From Candidatus Hydrogenedentota bacterium (lineage in GTDB: Bacteria; Hydrogenedentota; Hydrogenedentia; Hydrogenedentales; SLHB01): a DNA stretch of 17,429 nt. The notes beneath the pieces are model-generated. The model did no database searches. It worked only from the letters and a program-made list of their open reading frames with translations, and had not been told where the DNA came from. Positions 1-7,902 of this stretch are shown piece after piece. Made by a program: the position numbers and the translations under genes. The DNA lies in NCBI GenBank assembly GCA_003557825.1, contig PWNM01000291.1, positions 1-17,429 of the forward strand, read 5' to 3'. How positions within the stretch are numbered: position 1 is the first letter of the stretch; every line of letters begins with the position of its first letter.

Positions 1-1
1 C

Positions 2-1270
2 GGCTGGTGGAGTTGGCCGGGCAACGAGTTTGACGCAGAGGGTCGGCAACAGGGGTATACGGCGGAGGTACAAGATAGGGCGAACCGCATGGGTGTTGAT
101 CTTGATTTTGTGGAAGGATCTATCGGGAACGCCGCCGATGCAGAACGCTTTGCTGCCTCGCTGAAGGAGGACCGACCCGATGGCGTGGTCCTTATCATGT
201 TCTTTAACAACAGCCTGCCCCAGGCGGATCAGATTCTGGAGGTAGCCGAAGAAGCCGGTATCCCGGCCGTGTTTTTCATCGGACTCGGGGTGAAACACGG
301 GGCAGTCGGCCATTATCGGCGACCGGGTATCTATCTAATCCAGTCTTTGGATAACCTTGACGCCATTGAGTATGGAATTCGCATGATCCACGCGAAAAAA
401 CGCATGGGCCAAGCGACGGTGTTGAGCATTACGGGAGACGACCCGGTGCGTGAGGCACAGGAAGGGTTTTTCGGAACGACGGTGCGAGTGTTGCCTTTCC
501 GGCGTTACGCCGATTTGTTTGAACACGTATCGATAGACGACGCCTTCCGGTCGTTCTCTGAGACGTGGACGAGTGGGGCCACCGAAATCCGTGGCCTTAC
601 GGCCGAGGCCCATGAGAACGCGGCCCGAGCCCATTTCGCATTACGGCAGTTGCTGGCCGAGGAAGAGGCGGATGCGGTGGCCATGAACTGCCTGCGCGAG
701 GGAATGCTGAAGCCATGCCTGAGTTTTGCCGCGCTCAACGATGCGCTGATCCCAGCGGCATGCGAAAACGACCTGCCGGCGGCTTATACGCAGCTCCTTG
801 GGCAATTGCTCGTACAACGACCCGGCTTCATGCACAATCCGGCCTTCGAGACGGAACGCAACCATTACTATGGATCCCACTGCACCTGTCCGACCCGGTT
901 GCACGGCCCCGAAGGTCCGCAGGAATCCTATCTGTTGCGCCGGTTCGCCCACTCCAACGAGGGGAGCTGCGCGCTCCAAGTGTTCTTTACACCCGGCGAG
1001 CCCGTGACCATGATGCGGTATTACCCCGGTGAGGAGCCCATGTTGGATGTGTATGCCGGGCGGGTGGTCGAGTCGCATCCCATGCCGCCAGCGGCTGGTT
1101 GCACAACAAATGTCGAGCTTGAGATTACCGACCGGGCCGATGCCTGTATGGTGCGGGGACACCACAACCTTATCTTCTGCGGTGACTATGCCCGGAAGTT
1201 CCGGATGTTCACCCATCTGCACAAAATGGCCCTGTTTGATTCGGGATTCGAGGGGCCTTGGCCCATCTGA
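2..1270 (+). CDS. L-fucose/L-arabinose isomerase-like protein, 5'-truncated
   Basis: The reading frame is already open at base 2 and runs 422 residues to a TGA, so the start lies upstream of the window. The ATG at 89 is probably internal, because the upstream residues (GWWSWPGNEFDAEGRQ) look conserved and not like untranslated sequence. The protein resembles the sugar isomerase superfamily of FucI/AraA-type enzymes (COG2407-like). An N-terminal alpha/beta part contains VVLIMFFNNSLPQ. The typical C-terminal block follows: PCLSFAALNDALIPAACEND, then FMHNPAFETERNHYYGSHCT, and near the end RGHHNLIFCGDYARKF, which holds candidate metal/substrate His residues. Proteins of this type interconvert aldoses and ketoses, but many members have no known substrate, so the sugar cannot be named. 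It ends 94 bases before leuB on the same strand. I am confident in the superfamily and unsure of the activity. Confidence 0.72.
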   Translation, partial: GWWSWPGNEFDAEGRQQGYTAEVQDRANRMGVDLDFVEGSIGNAADAERFAASLKEDRPDGVVLIMFFNNSLPQADQILEVAEEAGIPAVFFIGLGVKHGAVGHYRRPGIYLIQSLDNLDAIEYGIRMIHAKKRMGQATVLSITGDDPVREAQEGFFGTTVRVLPFRRYADLFEHVSIDDAFRSFSETWTSGATEIRGLTAEAHENAARAHFALRQLLAEEEADAVAMNCLREGMLKPCLSFAALNDALIPAACENDLPAAYTQLLGQLLVQRPGFMHNPAFETERNHYYGSHCTCPTRLHGPEGPQESYLLRRFAHSNEGSCALQVFFTPGEPVTMMRYYPGEEPMLDVYAGRVVESHPMPPAAGCTTNVELEITDRADACMVRGHHNLIFCGDYARKFRMFTHLHKMALFDSGFEGPWPI

Positions 1271-1345
1271 AGTAGACGTGCGTATTGGATTGCCCTTTCA
1301 AGACCGTGCTACGCTTGTAGGAATGCTAATTTCTACCCCTTATGC

Positions 1346-1353
1346 GGAAAGGA
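1346..1353 (+). promoter_or_regulatory. Ribosome binding site deciding the leuB start
   Basis: GGAAAGGA lies 11 bases before ATG 1365. The alternative in-frame ATG at 1323 has no comparable purine-rich site. I saw no convincing sigma-70 promoter in the 94-base gap 1271-1364; TTTCAA 1296-1301 with TAGGAA 1318-1323 is only a weak match. Confidence 0.5.
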
Positions 1354-1364
1354 CATTCCCCCGT

Positions 1365-2480
1365 ATGACCACACGCTACACGATTGCCGTGCTCGAAGGC
1401 GATGGGATTGGGCCGGAGATCATGGCGGCGGCGTTGAAGGTGCTCGATGCATGTGCTTCGGACACAGTCGCCTTTGACCTTCGTGTCGTTCCCTTTGGCG
1501 GACAGGCCTATTTTGACACCGGATCGGTGTTGCCGGCCGAAACCCTCGATGCGTGCGACGCAGCCGATGCTATATTAAAAGGTCCGATTGGACTGAGCTA
1601 CGAGGATTCGCAAAAAATCCCGGTCGATGCCCAACCGGAACGGGCAGGCCTCTTGCCATTGCGCCAGCGTTATCGCACGTTTGCGAATTTCCGGCCTGTT
1701 TATCTACCCCCGGAGCTGGTGCATTTCAGTCCCCTCAAAGAACGGGTTGTGGCGGGGGGCATCGATATCATGATGATCCGCGAACTCGTGGGCGGATTGT
1801 ATTTTGGGGAAAAAGAAGAAGGCATCGACGCCCAGGGCCGACGCTATGTCAAAGAGACTCTCGAATACGACGACGACGAGATTCGACAGGTGATGGTGGT
1901 GGCTTTTGATGAAGCGCGGAAACGGGGCAAGCTGTTGCACAATGTCCACAAAAGCAATGTGTTGAAGTCGAGCGTGTTGTGGAACAGCGTCTGCTCCGAG
2001 GTGCATTCCGAGTATCCCGACGTCGACTTGCGCCACATCATTGTCGATGCAGCCGCAACGGCTTTGATCCTAAATCCGCGCCAGTTCGACGTCATGGTGA
2101 TGGAGAACATGTTCGGCGACATCCTGAGCGACCTGGGCGGGGGCCTATTGGGGTCGCTGGGACTGATGCCATCGGCGAGCGTGGGACCGGAGAAGGCGCT
2201 CTACGAACCGTCCCACGGGTCGGCCCCGGACATTGCCGGCCAGGGCATCGCCAATCCCTATTCGATGATCGGCAGCGTGGCGCTTATGCTCGACAAAAGC
2301 TTCGGAATGGAGCGGACAGCCCATGCGATATGGGAGGCCATGCGCCAGGTCTTCGCGGCGGGCTATACCACTCCGGACCTGGGCGACCCCGAAGAGGACC
2401 TGACGCCAATATCAACGTTGGCCTTTGCTGATCGAGTAGTGGAGGCCCTGGACGGACTGTTGGCGGAGGAGAAAAGCTGA
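1365..2480 (+). CDS. leuB: 3-isopropylmalate dehydrogenase
   Basis: This 371-residue protein is predicted to oxidise and decarboxylate (2R,3S)-3-isopropylmalate with NAD+, the third step of leucine synthesis, in the cytosol. Seen: N-terminal EGDGIGPEI (11-19), the substrate loop with PERAGLLPLR (91-100), RELVGGLYFGE (139-149) typical of LeuB, K196 in HKSNVL, Mg-binding NMFGDILSD (248-256), and the NAD-binding segment EPSHGSAPDIAG (281-292). Length matches the family. I chose ATG 1365 because GGAAAGGA at 1346-1353 sits at good spacing and the GDGIGPE motif follows as usual; the frame is open much further upstream, but that part is a shadow of the isomerase gene. Its stop overlaps the hemB start. 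Oddities: the usual VDNAAMQL/DNATMQL block reads VDAAATAL (227-234), and the usual DKANVL reads HKSNVL. Another beta-decarboxylating dehydrogenase activity is possible but less likely. Confidence 0.9.
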   Translation: MTTRYTIAVLEGDGIGPEIMAAALKVLDACASDTVAFDLRVVPFGGQAYFDTGSVLPAETLDACDAADAILKGPIGLSYEDSQKIPVDAQPERAGLLPLRQRYRTFANFRPVYLPPELVHFSPLKERVVAGGIDIMMIRELVGGLYFGEKEEGIDAQGRRYVKETLEYDDDEIRQVMVVAFDEARKRGKLLHNVHKSNVLKSSVLWNSVCSEVHSEYPDVDLRHIIVDAAATALILNPRQFDVMVMENMFGDILSDLGGGLLGSLGLMPSASVGPEKALYEPSHGSAPDIAGQGIANPYSMIGSVALMLDKSFGMERTAHAIWEAMRQVFAAGYTTPDLGDPEEDLTPISTLAFADRVVEALDGLLAEEKS

Positions 2481-3466
2481 TGGGATTTCCTACAACACGT
2501 ATGCGACGTTTACGACGAACGGAAACACTGCGACGGATGGTTCGTGAGACCCGACTGACGGTGGATAATCTGGTTATGCCGCTGTTTGTACGGCCAGGCA
2601 CGAACGAGCAACGGCCGATCACGTCCATGCCGGGGCAGTACCAATGGTCGGTGGATCGCCTGGTCGAGGAAGTGAAGACCTTGGAGGGCTTGGGCGTACC
2701 TGCGGTGCTGCTTTTCGGCATTCCCGACGCCAAGGACGAATTCGGTTCGGCCGCCTACCGACCCGATGCCATTGTCTGCCGGGCGGTAGAGGCGATCAAA
2801 AGCAACTGCCCCGACATCTGCGTCATAACGGACGTTTGCCTTTGCGAATATACGAGCCACGGCCATTGCGGGGTGGTCCGCGAGAACCGCGATGGCGTGG
2901 CGGATGTGGAGAATGACGCGACCCTCGAGCTGCTGGCGAAAGAAGCCTGTTGCCATGCGGCCGCAGGGGCCGACATGGTGGCCCCGTCGGACATGATGGA
3001 CGGCCGGGTGGGCGCCATTCGACAAGCTCTCGACGGCAATGGCCACGAAGAGGCGGCGATCATGGCCTACAGCGCCAAGTTTGCATCGGCCTTCTACGGT
3101 CCCTTTCGCGAGGCAGCCGAGTCGGCTCCGCAATTTGGCGACCGACGATCCTATCAGATGGATCCGCCCAACCAACGCGAAGCCCTGCGCGAGATGGCAT
3201 TGGACTTAGAGGAGGGAGCAGACATCTTAATGGTAAAACCGGCCCTACCTTATCTGGACATTCTGCAAGCCGCATCGGAGCGGTTCGACGTTCCCCTGGC
3301 TGCCTATCATGTCTCGGGCGAATTTGCCATGGTGAAGGCCGCCGCTGCTCAGGGTTGGCTCGATGAACGGCGGACGGCGCTCGAAATTCTAACGGCCATC
3401 CGTCGCGCCGGAGCACGCCTTATTATGACCTACTGGGCCAAGGACGCCGCCGGTTGGTTGGCATAG
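2480..3466 (+). CDS. hemB: Porphobilinogen synthase (delta-aminolevulinic acid dehydratase)
   Basis: This 328-residue enzyme condenses two 5-aminolevulinate molecules to porphobilinogen, an early step of haem/tetrapyrrole synthesis. Seen: the N-terminal RMRRLRRTETLRRMVRET stretch usual for bacterial HemB; the cysteine metal site DVCLCEYTSHGHCG with C120, C122 and C130, which marks the Zn-dependent type over the Asp-rich Mg type; Schiff-base lysines K200 (AYSAKFASAFYGPFR) and K253 (MVKPALPYLD); and the allosteric/active-site strand RRSYQMDPPNQREALRE (222-238). Length is normal. The ATG at 2480 shares its A with the leuB TGA (TGATG), with GGAGGAG at 2465-2471 as ribosome binding site, so the two are translationally coupled. 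The pairing of leucine and haem genes is probably just operon neighbourhood. Confidence 0.96.
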   Translation: MGFPTTRMRRLRRTETLRRMVRETRLTVDNLVMPLFVRPGTNEQRPITSMPGQYQWSVDRLVEEVKTLEGLGVPAVLLFGIPDAKDEFGSAAYRPDAIVCRAVEAIKSNCPDICVITDVCLCEYTSHGHCGVVRENRDGVADVENDATLELLAKEACCHAAAGADMVAPSDMMDGRVGAIRQALDGNGHEEAAIMAYSAKFASAFYGPFREAAESAPQFGDRRSYQMDPPNQREALREMALDLEEGADILMVKPALPYLDILQAASERFDVPLAAYHVSGEFAMVKAAAAQGWLDERRTALEILTAIRRAGARLIMTYWAKDAAGWLA

Positions 3467-3489
3467 AAAAGCCCTGGAAAGACAAAATA

Positions 3490-3505
3490 GGCGGGTATGA
3501 CTGCC
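3490..3505 (+). terminator. Weak hairpin downstream of hemB
   Basis: GGCGG and CTGCC can form a 5-bp stem (one G-U pair) with a 6-base loop, followed by ATAAATTT, 24 bases after the hemB stop. The T-tract is poor, so this is only a possible end for the leuB-hemB transcript. Confidence 0.2.
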
Positions 3506-3511
3506 ATAAAT

Positions 3512-3541
3512 TTGATTCAATGGGCCTGCGACTCGTATAAT
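3512..3541 (+). promoter_or_regulatory. Sigma-70 type promoter for tRNA-Leu
   Basis: The -35 TTGATT (3512-3517) and a perfect -10 TATAAT (3536-3541) are separated by 18 bases. Transcription would begin near 3548, only about five bases before the mature tRNA 5' end at 3553, implying a very short leader. The tRNA can therefore be transcribed independently of hemB. Confidence 0.7.
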
Positions 3542-3552
3542 TTTAAGCCCAT

Positions 3553-3639
3553 GCCGGGGTGGCGGAATTGGCAGACGCGCCGGACTCAAAATCCGGTTCT
3601 CGTAAGAGAGTGAGGGTTCGATTCCCTCCTCCGGCACCA
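3553..3639 (+). tRNA. tRNA-Leu (anticodon CAA)
   Basis: An 87-base class II tRNA with encoded CCA (3637-3639). The acceptor stem GCCGGGG pairs with CTCCGGC with one G-U pair. The D-arm contains GGCGGAATTGGCAGAC. The anticodon stem CCGGA/TCCGG frames the loop CTCAAAA, giving anticodon CAA (3587-3589), which reads UUG. The long variable arm (TCTC-GTAA-GAGA) is characteristic of tRNA-Leu. The T-arm is GAGGG-TTCGATT-CCCTC and the discriminator base is A3636, as expected for LeuRS recognition. The 64 bases after it up to the pilR stop hold nothing I can name, and no strong terminator. Confidence 0.97.
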
Positions 3640-3703
3640 TTCTACTTGTCTTTCCCCCGCATTTGCCTGATCGTTATTCGGCGACCATCAACTGAGGAAT
3701 CAC

Positions 3704-5131
3704 TCAGGTTTCGAGGTTGTACTTCTGCAGACGGTAACGCAGCGACCGCGGAGACAGCCCCAACAGTTTGGCGGCGTTTTTTTGCGAGTATTTGCACCGT
3801 GCCAGGGCTTGTTTGATGATGCTGATCTCGAGGTCAGCAATGTAATTTTCGAGGTCCATGCCGTCGTCGGGCAGGCTTTCCATGGGTTTCATGGGATCGG
3901 CCACGTAGTTCTGGATGTTGGGAGGCAGGTCGGACGGCTCGATCTGGCTTTCACGGCACAGCGCGACGGCCCGTTCGATGACATTCTCGAGTTCGCGGAC
4001 GTTGCCGGGCCAGTTGAACCGGGCGAGGGCTTGCTCGGCTTCTTTCGAAATAGTCAGGGCCTCCCGGCCCATTTTCGCAGCATGGCGCTCGATAAAGTGG
4101 CGCGCCAACAAGGGGATGTCATCGGCGCGTTCGCACAGAGCGGGCACGCGGATGGGGATGACATTGAGTCGATAATACAGGTCTTCGCGGAAATTCCCTT
4201 CCTGGGCCATACGTTCGAGATCGCGGTTGGTGGCGGAGATGATACGCACATCTACCTGAATGCCGGTGGTACCGCCCACGGGCAACACGATGCCATCGTC
4301 CAAGACGCGCAGCAGTTTGACCTGGAGCGAGGGGGGCATTTCGCCGACCTCGTCGAGAAAGAGGGATCCGCCATTGGCCACGACAAAAAGCCCCTCCTTG
4401 TTGTCGACGGCTCCGGTAAAGGAGCCTTTCTTATGGCCGAAAAGCTCGCTCTCGAGAAGGTTCTCGGGAAAGGCGCCGCAGTTGATGGCGACAAAAGGCT
4501 TGTCGGCGCGGGGACTAAGCTGGTGGATGCCGCGGGCGACGAGTTCCTTGCCGGTGCCGCTGGCTCCATGAATGGCCACCGTACTTGACAGACCGGCCAC
4601 TCGGCGGATCATCTCACATACTTCGAGAATTGGTTTGCTTTTGCCGATGATATTCTCAAGCTGCCCCCGTTGCGCTTGGTCCTTGCGCAGGGCGACGTTT
4701 TCACGAACAATGGCGCGTTGTTCAATGGCCCGGCGGACGAGGATGCGAACCTCGTCGTTTTTCCAGGGCTTCATGATGTAGTCGGACGCTCCCCGCTTCA
4801 TGGCCTCGATGGCCGTCTCGACAGAACCGTACGCTGTCATCATAATGGCGGGGGTCGTAGGCATGTTTTCCTGGATCCAGTTCAGCAGGACCAATCCAGC
4901 GTCTCGTTGATCGTTCATGCGCAGATCCGTTACGACGCAGTCGTAGTAATGAGACTGGAGTAGGTCCCGTGCTTCGGCGACATCGCTCGCGGTATGGACT
5001 TCGTATCCATCGTTGCCCAGGACTATTTCGAGGACCTGGCGCATGCTGGCTTCATCATCAACAACGAGTACGCGGTCTTTCTGAACTGTCCGGTTAATTT
5101 GATGCTGCTCGGGTATATTGATTGTCGTCAT
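3704..5131 (-). CDS. pilR: PilR-like sigma-54-dependent response regulator
   Basis: This 475-residue NtrC-family regulator should activate sigma-54 RNA polymerase, classically at the pilin gene pilA, when phosphorylated by the adjacent kinase. Order: receiver domain 19-137 with acidic pocket D25/D26, phospho-acceptor D69 (VVTDLR) and K121 (IMKPW); AAA+ domain about 160-400 with Walker A GASGTGKE (189-196), the sigma-54 contact loop GSFTGA (236-241, serine in place of the commoner alanine), Walker B SLFLDE (256-261), and FREDLYYRLNV carrying the arginine fingers; C-terminal Fis-type helix-turn-helix about 445-473 (QKNAAKLLGLSPRSLRYRLQ). Its start follows the pilS stop by three bases, with GGAG just upstream, so the pair is co-translated. 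No pilA is visible here, so the target promoter lies elsewhere. Naming it PilR over another NtrC homologue rests on the pil neighbours and the HKKGSFTGA loop. Confidence 0.9.
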   Translation of the reverse strand: MTTINIPEQHQINRTVQKDRVLVVDDEASMRQVLEIVLGNDGYEVHTASDVAEARDLLQSHYYDCVVTDLRMNDQRDAGLVLLNWIQENMPTTPAIMMTAYGSVETAIEAMKRGASDYIMKPWKNDEVRILVRRAIEQRAIVRENVALRKDQAQRGQLENIIGKSKPILEVCEMIRRVAGLSSTVAIHGASGTGKELVARGIHQLSPRADKPFVAINCGAFPENLLESELFGHKKGSFTGAVDNKEGLFVVANGGSLFLDEVGEMPPSLQVKLLRVLDDGIVLPVGGTTGIQVDVRIISATNRDLERMAQEGNFREDLYYRLNVIPIRVPALCERADDIPLLARHFIERHAAKMGREALTISKEAEQALARFNWPGNVRELENVIERAVALCRESQIEPSDLPPNIQNYVADPMKPMESLPDDGMDLENYIADLEISIIKQALARCKYSQKNAAKLLGLSPRSLRYRLQKYNLET

Positions 5132-5134
5132 GGT

Positions 5135-6757
5135 CTACTCCGCAGTCTGGGCAACGGGAAGCCGAACAGTCATGCAGGCTCCGCCTTCTTTACGTAATGA
5201 TGGACGAATGGTACCATCGTGGGCGGTCAGGATGCGCATGCACACGGCCAAGCCCATGCCCACACCAGGGGTCTTGGTTGTATAAAACGGTTCAAATACG
5301 CGGGCCATTTGATCCGGAGGAATGCCGGGGCCTTCATCCTCGAACCGGAGCACCGCCGATACGGTATCCAGCTCGCCGGTCATGGTCAACACGCCACCCG
5401 ATCCCATCGCTTCGACAGCATTCTTTCCAAGATTGACACACACCTGTTTGAGTTGGTCGCGGTCGGCCAGAATCGAGCATCCATTCGTGCGGATGTCGGT
5501 TTTGATTACGATTCCCTCGTGATCGGCATACAGTTCACGCAATTGCGCCGCCGTTTCCTCGAGTAATGCGTCGATAGGGATGGGCTCTCGCGCGATGGTT
5601 GGCTCACGGGCGAAATCTAGGAATTCACTAATAATATAGTTTAACTGATCACTCTCTCGGATAGCAATGGCGGCGAGACGATCCACGAGAGCGGGCGTAT
5701 CCATGTTTCTCGTGAGTTCTTCGAGAGAGCCGCGGATGGCTGCAATGGGATTACGGATCTCATGAGCCAGGCTGGCGGCCAATTCGCCAACGACCGCGAG
5801 GCGGTCCTGGCGCTTGAGTTCGTCGCGCATTTCGGCCAGTTCCGTCACGTCGGCCAAGGCGGCGATGAGGGCACGAAGCTGTCCCGAATTGTCTTTAATC
5901 TGGCTTGTAGACAGCGTAATAACTTTGGCGGAATTGTTGATCGAGACGCTGAACTCGAAGCGAGTGTAGTCGCGGCCGGTACGCAGTACGTTCATAATGG
6001 GACACTCGCCGCGGTCCTCCGAGATCAGAAACTGATCTACAGGATGTCCCAAAGTAGAACCTTCGGGCACCTCGAGTAAGCGGTCAGCGGCTTTGTTTTG
6101 AGCGGTGATAATACCGTCGGCATTGGTGATGAGGAAACCATCATTCATGCTGTCAAGGATTTCGCGCTGGAACTGCTGCATGCGGTAGATGCGCTGGTTC
6201 CAGTAGCCACTGATGGCGGCGGTCAGATAAAAGGCTAAGGCCTGCACCAAAAAACTGTAGAGGTAATTGAGCATGGCTTCGTCTTGCCACAGGCGATCGA
6301 ATCCATCGACGAAGAAGCGAGCCGGTGGAAAGGCCAACTGAATAATGACAAAGAGGGCGGCCAACGTGGCGAAGATAAACCCATGCATGGGACCTAGCAG
6401 CAGACCGGCCTCAAGAATCACCACCACAAAAAGGAAGATGAACAGGCTGGTGGTTCCGCCAGTAAAGCTGACCGTGGCGGCGACAATGCCAAAGTCGACC
6501 AGTACCTGGGCCCAAGTGAGCAATCGGACCGGGCGGGTTCGCCGAAGGGTAAACAAATAGGACAGACAACTCGCCAGGCCGAGTACATAGAACAGAGCCA
6601 AAAGCCGGTTTAGAAAAGGATCGATGTCCCGCGCCAGTATGTAGGCTCCCGCCGCCACGATGGCCAGGACGACAATGCGAATGGCTCCCACATGCCACAG
6701 ATGGGCATCGGGTCCTTCAGAGGGCGCATGGATACGAGTATGAACATTCCTGGGCAT
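5135..6757 (-). CDS. pilS: PilS-like membrane sensor histidine kinase
   Basis: A 540-residue inner-membrane kinase, likely partner of the regulator encoded directly downstream. The N-terminal third (about 24-184) holds six hydrophobic segments, near 24-42, 50-70, 80-98, 102-122, 125-143 and 165-184, as in PilS. A cytosolic PAS domain follows at about 195-310 (ILDSMNDGFLITNADGIITA). The HisKA domain has phospho-acceptor H332 in LAHEIRNP, and the ATPase domain has N-box NLGKNAVEA (442-450), G1 DEGPGIP (474-480), FEPFYTTK (488-495) and G2 GVGMGLAV (498-505). In Pseudomonas, PilS senses pilin levels within the membrane; the same role here is inference. Its ATG lies two bases after the pilT stop. 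The ribosome binding site is weak (GGAG about 13 bases upstream), so translational coupling is likely. Confidence 0.9.
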   Translation of the reverse strand: MPRNVHTRIHAPSEGPDAHLWHVGAIRIVVLAIVAAGAYILARDIDPFLNRLLALFYVLGLASCLSYLFTLRRTRPVRLLTWAQVLVDFGIVAATVSFTGGTTSLFIFLFVVVILEAGLLLGPMHGFIFATLAALFVIIQLAFPPARFFVDGFDRLWQDEAMLNYLYSFLVQALAFYLTAAISGYWNQRIYRMQQFQREILDSMNDGFLITNADGIITAQNKAADRLLEVPEGSTLGHPVDQFLISEDRGECPIMNVLRTGRDYTRFEFSVSINNSAKVITLSTSQIKDNSGQLRALIAALADVTELAEMRDELKRQDRLAVVGELAASLAHEIRNPIAAIRGSLEELTRNMDTPALVDRLAAIAIRESDQLNYIISEFLDFAREPTIAREPIPIDALLEETAAQLRELYADHEGIVIKTDIRTNGCSILADRDQLKQVCVNLGKNAVEAMGSGGVLTMTGELDTVSAVLRFEDEGPGIPPDQMARVFEPFYTTKTPGVGMGLAVCMRILTAHDGTIRPSLRKEGGACMTVRLPVAQTAE

Positions 6758-6759
6758 GC

Positions 6760-7830
6760 TTAGGCGCCACGCTCCAACAGACGCTGTAATCCTTCCGGGT
6801 TCTGGGTTTGTCGAAATGCCGTTTCCATGGTGATGATGTTGCGACGGAGCAACCGATACAAGGACTGGTTCATGGTCATCATGCCTTCGCCTGTACCAAT
6901 CTCGATCATCGAGGGGATCTGTTCGATCTTCTCTTCGCGGATGAGGGAACGTATCGCCGTGTTGGGCAGCATCACTTCAAGACCCACGACCCGGCCTACC
7001 CCGTCAGCGCGGGGCAGGAGTTGTTGCACCACCACGCCTTCGAGAACGAACGAGAGCTGAGTACGAATCTGCGCCTGCTGCCCCTCGGGAAAGACGTCGA
7101 CGATACGGTTGATGGTCTGCAGGGCATCATTGGTATGGAGGGTGGCAAAGGCCAGGTGGCCGGTTTCGGCAACGGTTAACGCTGCGGAGATGGTCTCGGG
7201 GTCGCGCATTTCGCCGATAAGGATTACATCAGGATCTTGGCGCAGCACATGCTTGAGAGCTCCACCGAAGGATAGCGTATCCGCGTTGACCTCCCGCTGA
7301 TTGATAATCGAGCGGTTATGTCGGTGAAGAAACTCGATAGGATCTTCGATCGTAATGACATGAACGGCCCGCTCCCGGTTGATGCGGTCGATGATGGCTG
7401 CCAGAGTGGTGGACTTGCCGCTACCGGTAGGGCCGCAGACGAGAACCAGGCCCAAGGGCCGGTAGGCAAAATCGGCAACCACCCGGGGCAGTCCAAGCTC
7501 TTCGAAAGACTGGATATCAAAGGGGATGGCCCGGAATGCCGCGGCTACCGATCCGCGGTCGCGATAGACATTCATACGAAAACGGCTCACGCCTTCGATG
7601 CCGAAGGAAAGATCACATTCCTTTTGCGCCTCGAAGGTGGCGACCTGTTCCTCGCTCATGACACTATAAGCGACCTCTTGAGTCTGTTCGGGGCTTAACG
7701 AGGAATACTTGGGCAGGGTTTCGAGGGCGCCGTTGATACGAATAATCGGCGGTACGCCAACGGTCAGGTGCAAATCGCTCGCCCCCATTTCGATCATCAT
7801 GCCGAGCATGCTTTTGATGTTGAGATCCAT
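6760..7830 (-). CDS. pilT: Type IV pilus retraction ATPase PilT
   Basis: A 356-residue cytosolic hexameric ATPase that powers pilus retraction and twitching. Seen: N-terminal PAS-like domain with MGASDLHLTVG (15-25); Walker A GPTGSGKST (133-141); Asp box EDPIEF (162-167); Walker B LIGEMRD (204-210); His box from TGHLAFATLHTNDA (223-236); and the C-terminal AIRSLIREEK (292-301), the retraction signature of PilT (AIRNLIRE in model members). Length fits PilT. The start has AGGGGGA a few bases upstream. It lies 72 bases after pilB on the same strand; the gap holds no clear promoter or terminator. PilU is the main alternative, but the AIRxLIRE motif and the neighbours favour PilT. Confidence 0.94.
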   Translation of the reverse strand: MDLNIKSMLGMMIEMGASDLHLTVGVPPIIRINGALETLPKYSSLSPEQTQEVAYSVMSEEQVATFEAQKECDLSFGIEGVSRFRMNVYRDRGSVAAAFRAIPFDIQSFEELGLPRVVADFAYRPLGLVLVCGPTGSGKSTTLAAIIDRINRERAVHVITIEDPIEFLHRHNRSIINQREVNADTLSFGGALKHVLRQDPDVILIGEMRDPETISAALTVAETGHLAFATLHTNDALQTINRIVDVFPEGQQAQIRTQLSFVLEGVVVQQLLPRADGVGRVVGLEVMLPNTAIRSLIREEKIEQIPSMIEIGTGEGMMTMNQSLYRLLRRNIITMETAFRQTQNPEGLQRLLERGA

Positions 7831-7902
7831 TTTAATCCCCCTACTCCCCCTTAACGGCTATGCCGAACTAACATAATGCCCATGAAATCACAACGACACC
7901 AA

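Noticed and set aside
1029..1364. Upstream extension of the leuB frame by 112 codons
   Set aside because: It overlaps the 3' end of the isomerase gene in another frame and has no LeuB homology; the GDGIGPE motif and ribosome binding site fix the start at 1365.
3692..3707. Hairpin CTGAG-GAATCA-CTCAG at the pilR stop as a terminator
   Set aside because: Only a 5-bp stem overlapping the stop codon, with no T-tract on either strand.
3782..4588. A 268-codon plus-strand frame opposite pilR
   Set aside because: It lies fully within the conserved AAA+ coding region of pilR and has no family resemblance or ribosome binding site; a shadow of codon bias.
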